The notes under the pieces were generated by a model that worked only from the letters and a program-made list of their open reading frames with translations, made no database searches and was not told the DNA's origin. The position numbers were made by a program, and so were the translations under genes. From positions 114,899 through 178,898 of the forward strand of contig JAHBXQ010000009.1 in NCBI GenBank assembly GCA_019636345.1: a stretch of DNA of 64,000 bases, written 5' to 3'. Shown here piece after piece: positions 24,948 through 33,000 of this stretch; positions within the stretch are counted from its first letter, which is position 1, and each line of letters opens with the position of its first letter. Source of the stretch: Pirellulales bacterium. Its GTDB lineage: Bacteria > Planctomycetota > Planctomycetia > Pirellulales > Lacipirellulaceae.

Positions 24948-25379
24948 GCCTGTGCCGGTCGCTCGCGCTGCGTCCTGGAGGCACGGCGCGGGCGACCAAG
25001 GCGTTTGCAGGAGTGCAAAAACAGGGGGCTTTCCTTTAGATATCGGAGGAACATGCCAACCCATTCCGACCGCACCAAGGCACGGGCATTGGCAACGGGC
25101 CGCTCGCCGGGAAGTTGTCCGAATCGACGAGTCGCTCCGCGGCGTGCTCCAGCCGGACGAACGTCGTGCAGTGTCACCGTGCAGTTTGAGATTACGGCCG
25201 AGTTGCGCTTTCTTGACGCTCGCCGAACCGCATGCGGACGGCGCTGCTTCACTCAATGCTCGGTTCTCGTTTCAGATCTGGCTTGGGCGGCGACAATTGG
25301 ACGGGCTGTTTCTGGGTGGTCGAAGTCGGTTTCAGGCCTGAGATCGTCGAGGATTCTAGGCGGCGCGAACTTGTGCACC
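24948..25379. other. Intergenic stretch between convergent transcription units
   Basis: This region lies between the end of the ubiquitin-like operon (plus strand) and the end of the minus-strand cluster. A good Shine-Dalgarno (GGAGGA) precedes an ATG near 25052, but the frame behind it is arginine-rich, runs antisense into the hydrolase gene and looks like no protein family. It may be a remnant. No clear terminator was found, and it is a candidate place for an element boundary. Confidence 0.4.
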
Positions 25380-26177
25380 CTACGGTTCGGAACGAATCTC
25401 TGTCCGCTCGCCGTGACGCAACCATTTGATGCGGCTTGTCAGCCCGGCATCGGCGAACTCGTTGCGGTAGCTCTCCAACGATTCGCGAAAGTGGGACCAG
25501 ATGGATTGCTCGTAGTGAATCGGAACGATTGTCCTGGGATTCAATACGGTCGCATACTTAGCCGCCTGGCGCCCGGTCATTGTCAGTTTCACAAATGAGG
25601 GCCAGGGAGGCCAAAAGTGGACCCCTCCCAGATGCAACACGGCGACGTCCACGTCGAATCGCTTGGCGATGCGACGCAGACCTCCGAACCAGACGGTGTC
25701 GCCTGAAATGTAGAGCGCCCCGCTGGTTTGGGCAGGCCACTGCAGCACGAAGCCCACGACATGGCGCGATCCGGGAAGCCAGCGCGGCCCGTGCCTAGCG
25801 GGGACCGCGGTGATCGTAATCGCGACGCCGTCGTGTCCGGTGACTGTTGTCGACTCCCAGACGGCCAGTCGAGTTGCGCGTTCGCCGGCCCGCTGTGAAC
25901 TCTTGCGGCCCGTGATTACCTGCGGGACTCGCGAGATCAGTTCGCCCCCCCGGGCGTCGAGATTGTCGAAGTGATGGGCGTGACTTAGCAGAGCAACGTC
26001 GATCGCCGGCAATTGTTCCAAGTCAATCGCTGGCCCCACGTAGCGTGTGGCATACGCCGCGGGGCCCAAGCGATAACGAACTTGTCCTTGGTCGAAGACG
26101 GGGTCGGTCACGATCCTCGTCGAGCCGATCTCCAGCAGCAGGCAGGCCGTCGAAAGATGAGTGGCGTGAATGTTCAT
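25380..26177 (-). CDS. Metallo-beta-lactamase-fold hydrolase
   Basis: The 265-residue protein has the metal-binding signature SHAHHFDNLD (HxHxxD, about residues 65-74), a later single His (PARHGPRW), the SGDT aspartate (YISGDTVWFG) and a final His (PIHY), in the order expected for MBL-fold enzymes. The layout is closest to the UlaG/RomA/NAPE-PLD-like branch, which cleaves lactone or phosphodiester bonds. There is no signal peptide, so it is probably cytoplasmic. It is the last gene of the minus-strand cluster, 31 bases after the preceding small gene. A phospholipid-type substrate would suit the neighbouring patatin but is only a guess. Confidence 0.83.
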   Translation of the reverse strand: MNIHATHLSTACLLLEIGSTRIVTDPVFDQGQVRYRLGPAAYATRYVGPAIDLEQLPAIDVALLSHAHHFDNLDARGGELISRVPQVITGRKSSQRAGERATRLAVWESTTVTGHDGVAITITAVPARHGPRWLPGSRHVVGFVLQWPAQTSGALYISGDTVWFGGLRRIAKRFDVDVAVLHLGGVHFWPPWPSFVKLTMTGRQAAKYATVLNPRTIVPIHYEQSIWSHFRESLESYRNEFADAGLTSRIKWLRHGERTEIRSEP

Positions 26178-26208
26178 GCACGGCTTGGTCGACGAGTTGC
26201 GAGCGACT

Positions 26209-26523
26209 TCATTTGTTCCGTCGCAGGACGAGTTTGTCGGGCGTCACTTCGACGACGAACCAGGAGCGCGTTCCGGCAGGAAGATCGACGGCCAGCGTGC
26301 GGTCTTCCAGCGCCCAAGCCCCGTCTTGCTGAACTCCGCGATCATCGGGTCCGGGGTGTTTGCCCCCCACTTCGCCGGCAGGTTGCAGATCCAATTCCTC
26401 TCGTCCTCGCGAGGGGGGGAACTTGTGCGTTGCCGGGCGATAGACGCGCAAGGAGCCCTCGTCCTCCTCATGGGAATGAATCCAATGTCGGCACATGAGT
26501 TTCCGCTCGATCGCCTCGGACAT
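26209..26523 (-). CDS. Small protein of a HSHEED/FPPSRGRE family, function unknown
   Basis: This 104-residue protein contains WIHSHEEDEGSLRVYRP and KFPPSRGREELDL near the start and ends WFVVEVTPDKLVLRR. I have the impression of a known small family sharing the HSHEED and FPPSRGRE blocks, with no assigned function; it reads as a single beta-rich (lipocalin-like) domain. It begins 9 bases after the metalloprotease gene ends and has GAGAG upstream of its ATG, so it is co-transcribed. Confidence 0.6.
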   Translation of the reverse strand: MSEAIERKLMCRHWIHSHEEDEGSLRVYRPATHKFPPSRGREELDLQPAGEVGGKHPGPDDRGVQQDGAWALEDRTLAVDLPAGTRSWFVVEVTPDKLVLRRNK

Positions 26524-26532
26524 GCGACTCTC

Positions 26533-27474
26533 TTAACTCACCAGGCTCTTGCGCGGCCCGTCCAGCGTCATTCGCATGCGGGCGACTTGGCCTGTGGTAA
26601 ACATAAACATGGCGTCGTCGTCCACGTAGTCCATGTAATTCATAAACATGTCTCCGTGCGGGCCGTTGTGGCAAGAAACGTGCGGAAACGTCGGCTTTCC
26701 GTAGTTCGGCGTCACGGCATTGGGCGTGTCCGCCACGAGGTCGGTTCCGCTGCAATCCTCGGTGTCCCCCCAGATATGCCGCAGATTCAGATAGTGTCCG
26801 ATCTCGTGCGTCGTCGTGCGGCCCTTGTTGAACGGCGCTCGGGCGGTCCCCTTGGTGCCGAACGCGGTCGAGAGAATCACGACGCCGTCGGTCGCCTTGG
26901 GACCGCCGGGGAATTGCGCATATCCGAGCAAGCCCCCTCGCAACTGACAGACCCAGATATTGAGATACTTGTTCGTCGGCCAAGCGTCGATCCCGCCGCG
27001 TTGAGTGAACTTGACGTTATCATCGTCGCCAAACCCGTCGGTGGAAGTGCTGGTGCGCGTAATCCCCGTGGTCGCTTTGCCGGATGGATCCTTGGTCGCT
27101 AGCGAAAACTCAACCATCGCATCGGACGTCAGCCCCTTCCAAACGGGGGGAGTCTTGCTGCGATCTGAGTTCTTAGCGCGAAAGTCCTTGTTGAGTACGT
27201 CAATTTGGCTCTTGATTTGAGCGTCGGAGATATTCTCCGCCGCGCTGCGAAACACGACGTGGACGACCACCGTGATCTTGTAGGGCGAAGTCCGAGCGGC
27301 CATCGGCGCCATCAGTCGCGAGCGCATCGCGCTCTCAATCTCCACCTGCTCTTTACGGAACCCCGGGTGCGATTCGAGGAGCCATTGATGCACCTGCATC
27401 GTGCCGCACATGCGTCGCTTGGGCGGTTGTTCGGCTGATTTCCCTTTTACGGCTGTTTTCTTCTTCTTGGCCAT
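26533..27474 (-). CDS. M43-type (pappalysin/cytophagalysin-like) zinc metalloprotease
   Basis: TTHEIGHYLNLRHIWGD supplies HExxHxxGxxH-type zinc ligands (about residues 218-232), and MNYMDYVDDDAMFMFTTGQ is the Met-turn and following helix typical of M43 metzincins. Cysteines in the middle (EDCSGTDLVADTPN, FPHVSCHNGPHGD) match the family's disulfide and calcium region. The N-terminus is lysine-rich (MAKKKKTAVKGKSAEQPPKR) and has no signal peptide, which is unusual because M43 proteases are normally secreted. The ATG at 27474 is chosen over a TTG three codons earlier. It lies 14 bases after the catalase-like gene. Confidence 0.85.
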   Translation of the reverse strand: MAKKKKTAVKGKSAEQPPKRRMCGTMQVHQWLLESHPGFRKEQVEIESAMRSRLMAPMAARTSPYKITVVVHVVFRSAAENISDAQIKSQIDVLNKDFRAKNSDRSKTPPVWKGLTSDAMVEFSLATKDPSGKATTGITRTSTSTDGFGDDDNVKFTQRGGIDAWPTNKYLNIWVCQLRGGLLGYAQFPGGPKATDGVVILSTAFGTKGTARAPFNKGRTTTHEIGHYLNLRHIWGDTEDCSGTDLVADTPNAVTPNYGKPTFPHVSCHNGPHGDMFMNYMDYVDDDAMFMFTTGQVARMRMTLDGPRKSLVS

Positions 27475-27488
27475 GGGGCGCAAGCAAC

Positions 27489-28568
27489 CTATTCACGAGG
27501 TGGTTGGCGGACCGCGGTGGTCGGATCGTTCCGATCGGTGCGCCAAGGAGGATGGGAAAAATGGATTACAAAGTCGCCGTTGTAGGACGCGACTGCTTCG
27601 GAGAACTCGATCCGTCCAATGCGAGTCCATTTCTGAAATCGCCATCGCGTGGCGATGAGACCGCGGCGAGTTCCTTCGTCTGCGACCTCGATGTGAAACG
27701 TCAACCGCCGGCCCGTCGGGTTCGGATCGCCGCGGTCGTACAAATGAGCCAGGATTTCGTCGCGGAAATCCAACTCGTCCCCCATGATCCGCGGTTGGTC
27801 GTCGGCCACGATCAACCGCATGAACGCAGGAGTTCGCGTCGCCGACGCAGGTCGGTCCGCCGGGTCCAACTCCGCGATCGCATGAAGTTGCCGAATCGCC
27901 GCCTCGCGATCGACTCTTTTGAACAACAGGCCGGTAATTAACAGAATTGGCGTGCCCCATCCGCGCCGCCAGGGCGTCACGTCCGGGGCGTTGCGCAATT
28001 CGGCGTCGTTGACGTACAGCGTCCGCACGCCGCCAATGTCCTCCTGCGTAATGAAATTGGCCGTACGCAGCGGCTCAGCGTGTTCGGGATCATCCGTGGG
28101 GAAGAGTTTGCCGACCATCGACAAGGAACGAATCCGTCCGCGTCGCGTCTCGTTGCAGCAGGTGGAGTAGCGGCTGATGACAAGCGCCTCCATTCCCTGG
28201 CGGAAATATCCGGTGTAGTCGCTGGGGGCGTCGATGATCCAGCGACCGCACAGGCAGACGGCGTTGGGGTGCAGTAGACGACGATAACCGCGACCATCGG
28301 GTCCCCAGCGCAGATCGGCCCGTGAGTCGACGGTCCTCTGGGCGGCGCGGCTAAACTGCCAGGGAAGTCCTCCCGGCCAGAGCCCGCGGACGATGCGCCC
28401 CAGGGTGACGCCGTAATTCGGCAGCGGCGCCTCGCCGTCGGCGCCCCAGGTCTCGTAGTAGGCGTTTCGGAACAGCGCCGCCCTCACGTCGGCGTACCGC
28501 GAACCGCGATACGCCGCGTCTTCGCCAGTCAGGCCTTGCGGACCTAAGTAAGTCGAATCGAACTGCAT
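27489..28568 (-). CDS. Catalase-superfamily-like protein (tentative)
   Basis: The 359-residue protein has no signal peptide. The segment RRLLHPNAVCLCGRWII ... YTGYFRQG ... ISRYS ... RRGRIRSLSMVGKLFP ... QEDIGG aligns by eye with the catalase core order: catalytic His in RxxH, the F-G turn, the RFS motif, then RG.A.K. A final WTRIGRIEFSEAV ... HFSH also fits small catalase-like proteins. The Tyr heme ligand near the C-terminus was not identified, so heme binding is uncertain. It starts 6 bases after the DUF4331 gene. If it does remove peroxide, it would match the hydrogen peroxide made by the upstream GMC oxidase. Confidence 0.5.
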   Translation of the reverse strand: MQFDSTYLGPQGLTGEDAAYRGSRYADVRAALFRNAYYETWGADGEAPLPNYGVTLGRIVRGLWPGGLPWQFSRAAQRTVDSRADLRWGPDGRGYRRLLHPNAVCLCGRWIIDAPSDYTGYFRQGMEALVISRYSTCCNETRRGRIRSLSMVGKLFPTDDPEHAEPLRTANFITQEDIGGVRTLYVNDAELRNAPDVTPWRRGWGTPILLITGLLFKRVDREAAIRQLHAIAELDPADRPASATRTPAFMRLIVADDQPRIMGDELDFRDEILAHLYDRGDPNPTGRRLTFHIEVADEGTRRGLIATRWRFQKWTRIGRIEFSEAVASYNGDFVIHFSHPPWRTDRNDPTTAVRQPPRE

Positions 28569-28574
28569 AGCTGG

Positions 28575-30002
28575 CTACAAATAGCGGCGACGAAGTTTGC
28601 GGCGATGATACCAACGAGCGAAGAACCAATGCGTCCAGAGCCAAAACAGAAAAATCGCCGTCGCGATCAGCAGCAGCTTGACGACGCTGGCCCGGGAGAG
28701 ACGCCGGGGCGGTTTCTGCGGCGATTCCGGGTTTGGGCCGCGCAGATAGGGAAACGTCGCAGAAAACGCTTTTTCCTCCTCGACGATTCCGTCATTCGTT
28801 TTCTGCCGCGGCCACTGGTACTTTTCGTCCTGAAACGAAAGCTCGTACAGCAGCGTGTCGCCATGCTGGGCGAGGATCGCGGCGACATCGTCGGTGACCA
28901 AGCGTCCGTTGGGAAAACCGACGCGATATTTCGTCGTGAGGCACATCACGTCGGGTTCGTAGTCCCATTTGCGATATGCGTAGTAGGAGGCGAAATTCAA
29001 TCGCAACAGAATGTCTCGCATGAGGCCCGGATTTCGCCTGGCGTCGGTGATCGCTTCGACGTGCTTGCTGGGATGCAGAGGATTGAGCAGATCGAACCGC
29101 GGATTCTGTGTTCTTAACGAGCGGCCGACGTGATCAACTTGCGTGTCGCCTTTGTGGGACGTGGCCCAGATCACGAATTCGTTGTTGTCGCTCGGAAATT
29201 CGCTCATGGGAATGCGAATCGCCATGGCGACGACGTTCGTGTCAAAGAATGTGGGGAAAATGAAGGGATCGTCGTAGATCCCGGCAATCCTTTCGCCGAC
29301 AAACGTCGCTTCGTTTTCGCAGATAAACGTTCCGGTCGTCGGAGAATTCCCGGGGCCGTAACGTTTCGGATAGCCGGGACGAAGGGAACCGTCGTTGTTC
29401 AGGCGAAACGCAAAGTCAAGGTCTTCCTTGATAGCGTTCGGTTCCGCGACTCGCCCGCCGTACCTGACGAACGCCTCGACGAGCGAAATGCGTTCCTCGA
29501 CGTGATCTCCTGGCATCGAATCGCTTGCCGGAGCCGGAGCGGGGGACGTCGCGGCGAACGCCGCTTCGTTCGGGTACTCAATGTCGCTGCTGGCGTCGAC
29601 GTGAATCCGATATTCATAAGGCGATAACTCCAGCGTCCCGGAATCGGTTAACTGTCGACGCACGCATAGTATGAACACGAGCGAGTCGATTTGACCTTGC
29701 TCGTCGCTAGTGAGCTCTTCGCGCACAGAATCGGCCAGCGTGTCGTGAAGCGGAAGATTGGCCGTGCGAGCGAAGGGGAACGCGGGCGTGCCGTCCTGGA
29801 GGACGGGGAATACGAACAAATCCGTGATGGCGCCCTCTTGGCGCAGCAGGTAGAGCGGGTCGATCGGGTCGGCATGGTCCGAGGCGCTCGCGGTCGTCGT
29901 CAGGACCGCCGCAACGAGAGCGCCTGCGAGCGAGACACTCGCTGCGCAACTGCCGCCGAGCGTCGCCCGTCGCGACGACTTCCCAACACGCCGTTGATTC
30001 AT
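28575..30002 (-). CDS. DUF4331-like exported protein with C-terminal membrane anchor
   Basis: The start at 30002 overlaps the upstream stop by ATGA. A signal peptide (about residues 10-40) ends near ASA, directly before SDHADPIDPLYL, which resembles the SSHREAP/ADP opening of DUF4331 proteins; ITDLFVFP follows as in that family. The mature domain is beta-rich, about 400 residues. The C-terminus has one hydrophobic span (VVKLLLIATAIFLFWLWTHWFF) and a strongly basic end (RWYHRRKLRRRYL), so the protein would be held in the membrane with its domain outside. DUF4331 has no established enzymatic role. Confidence 0.72.
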   Translation of the reverse strand: MNQRRVGKSSRRATLGGSCAASVSLAGALVAAVLTTTASASDHADPIDPLYLLRQEGAITDLFVFPVLQDGTPAFPFARTANLPLHDTLADSVREELTSDEQGQIDSLVFILCVRRQLTDSGTLELSPYEYRIHVDASSDIEYPNEAAFAATSPAPAPASDSMPGDHVEERISLVEAFVRYGGRVAEPNAIKEDLDFAFRLNNDGSLRPGYPKRYGPGNSPTTGTFICENEATFVGERIAGIYDDPFIFPTFFDTNVVAMAIRIPMSEFPSDNNEFVIWATSHKGDTQVDHVGRSLRTQNPRFDLLNPLHPSKHVEAITDARRNPGLMRDILLRLNFASYYAYRKWDYEPDVMCLTTKYRVGFPNGRLVTDDVAAILAQHGDTLLYELSFQDEKYQWPRQKTNDGIVEEEKAFSATFPYLRGPNPESPQKPPRRLSRASVVKLLLIATAIFLFWLWTHWFFARWYHRRKLRRRYL

Positions 30003-33000
30003 GGGGCCCCCGATTCGCTGAGCGGCAAAGGGATGTTCCAAAACCAGTCGCCTGACAAGACTTCCGATCCTTCGTGCTCGCCAAGTTTGCGATAGCTTTC
30101 CCATTGGGCCTCGTTGAACGATTGATCGCTAGTGGACTCGTGCGGAAAGTCCGGCGAGCCGAGGCGGTAGTTCTGCACGTCGTCCGGCTCGTCACCGGTG
30201 ACCGAGGCCTTGATCAACATCAGCAGCGACCGTCGCGAACCGGGAATCGACGGATAATGGACCCAGCACAGCGCCGCGTGTTTTGCGGACGGCTTGACTG
30301 GGCGCCCCAGGGCGTCAACGGGGGGTTTAAGCTCTTCAACCGTGCCGAGCCGAGCGCGCACCTCGGCGGGAATCGCCCCGTTCCGCGCCAGGTCATTCAA
30401 TTCGACTACGGTGAGCGACACGATGCGGGCTTGAAAATCGATCCGCGCCTTGCGCACGAGCTCGGCGAAGTCGCCGAAGCCGTAACGCGGATCGGCGGTC
30501 CCATCGCAGACGATGATCCGGGGGACGCGCCGCCGAACGAGTTCGTAGACGGCCAAGTTCTCGAAAAAGCCGCCGTCCGAAAGATGCCAGAATCGCTCCC
30601 AAGGGCCTGGGTACCGGGCGACCCATTCGGCGAGCAGCAAGGCCTGCGTCGCAAAATACCGCGGAACGAGATACAAGGCTCGGCGAACGAAGTTCAAAGG
30701 AGGCCATCCCCAACGATCAGCGGCCGAGATGCCGCTGTCCCACCAGTACCCGGTGCGCATGTTGAGCATGCCCATCAGCAGCGCGATTCCCAAGCTGGTC
30801 GTCTGACCCCGCCCGGGATCGAACGCGGCTCCGGAGATCCCCATCCACTGTCTCAGGGAGAGCATCTCCGCACAGTCGGCGGGCCGATCCAATCGATCGA
30901 CCAGGGGATGAATGCACCCTGGTTTCAGGCCGATCGGGTGCAGCCCCGTGGGGACCTTGCGGGCCCCGCTCTTATCTGTCACAGCGGTCCTGGTCCAGCG
31001 GCTGTGCCAGTGCTCGCCGATCGAAACACCCAGGCAGCTGACCGCCATGTTCAGGCCCTGCCGGTCTCGTTTTCTCAGCAGCGAGCCGAAGTCGAGCGTT
31101 TGATTGATCGTCACGTTAATCAGGTGCAATGGCCCCGACGCTTCGTGCGGGCGATAGTCGCGGATCGAGGCGACGTCGTCGCCGGGGATGACTTCCGTGA
31201 TATTGATTCCGCTGGGCCGATGGCGGGCCGGGTTGGACGCCCCCAGGTAGGCCCGGGCCAGCCGCGCTGAATACGTTTGGGCTAGCGATGAACGATTGAC
31301 GAACGACACGGCGCCAGGAAAGGCGAGAACAACTGTCAATACGAGCGTAAAGATCGTCGCGCCCACTCCGATCCACAGGCGTTGCCCCCCTTGAAAGAGT
31401 GCATGTGAGGCGAACGAGTAGAGCACCAACGGCAAAGTAAACAGGACGATGGCCAGCAGGCCCGCCGTCATTCCTTGCTTCAACACGCCTCTAATCGAGT
31501 TTAACGGGCCATCGGCTTCCTCTTCGCGCAGGAACGAAGCCAACCATCGCGCCACCGGCACCGCCGCCATGATCGCGGCGCCCAGGGAAGCGAACGCTTT
31601 GGCGTAGGGGAAATTGGCTTCCAGCTTCCACTGTTGCAGCCCATGAGCGAGCGTATCGATGAAGGCGAATCCCAGCGCGCCTCCGGCGAGGGCCAGCGCC
31701 AAGCCCAAGTCGTATGTCAGGTAATTGCGGGTTCGTAAACGCTGCGTTTCGATTCCCCCCGTGCCGATCGCTTCCTCGCGATCGCGGCCGCGGTTCCACG
31801 CCCATTCCACATGGAAGACGGAAGCCAGCAGGGCGATTCCCAGAACGAGCGACTCGAGGCGCAGGCCATCGTAGACCCCCGCGTACAGCAAGACTCCCGA
31901 AATTAGGAAGAGGATCAGCAACGGCGACAATTTGAACGATTCGTGTTCGTCCTGGGAGACGATCCAATAGCCCACGATCTTCGGCAGGACGAGGAACAGC
32001 AGTAGGAACTCGAACAGGATGAACCACGGGCTGAACCAAGGTCCCAGGAAGGTCTCGACGAGGTGTCCGACCGGCATCTCGCCGGCGTGGATCAGGCCCG
32101 CCGCCCCCACCGCCTTGTCGAACACGCCGAAACGTACGGCGTTCGCCAGCCCGAATAACGTGAACAGTGCCAGCCCGACGACTAGGTGTATGCTCAACAG
32201 GTTGCGCACGAACACGGCCGCGTTCAGACGACCGTCGCCCGAGCCTGTGGGGGTGACGTAGTTGCCGTGACTGCGGAGCCATTCAATTGCCGGCGAGTCC
32301 GGAGCGGTCAAGGCGCGCTCGACCAATTCCGCGGGCGCAGCCGACTGGAGTTGAGCCTTGGCGTGCACGACGTTCGGTCGCAGCCGATCGTAACAGCGCC
32401 CCAGAAACGAGCCGATGTAGCCGCCCCCCGACGCGGTCGACAGAAAATCGAATCGTCGCAACAACCCGCTGCGCGCCGCGCTTTGCAGGACGCCCAGGGC
32501 GAACGTGGCGCTGCGGATGCCGCCCCCCGAGAGGGCGAGCCCTGTGACGTCCGGACTCCACTGTCCTGCGTCGTCGAGGACGGTCGCAGAGACCTCCTTG
32601 GTGGACGAGGGTGCGTCTTGAGGCTCGACATTTTGCTCGCCGTCGGCTGCGCTCTGGACCTCTGAGGCGCCAGCGGCGACGTTGCTGGAGACCGTCGCCG
32701 GCAGAGAGGCGCGACGTAGATCGACGGCGCTGGCTTCGTACTGACGGAACTCTCGAGGATAGCTCCGGGAGTCGTCTCCCTGTGCTGCGGCGGCGTCTTC
32801 CAAAATCACGTCCGCGGCCTTCTCGCTGGCCATGTAGACGTTAGCGACGATGAAATAGCCAGGGATTTTCGGGAAGATCGAGGCGTCGACGACGCGAAGG
32901 TTATCCACGCCGCGCACGCGAAACCGGCTGTCGAGGACGGCATACTGGTCGCCGTCGGGCCCCATTCGACACGTACCGCAGGCGTGATGCCCCCAGGCAT

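Noticed and set aside
25052..25598. Plus-strand frame after a strong GGAGGA ribosome-like site
   Set aside because: Arginine-rich product without domain similarity that runs antisense through the metallo-beta-lactamase-fold gene; possibly a remnant.
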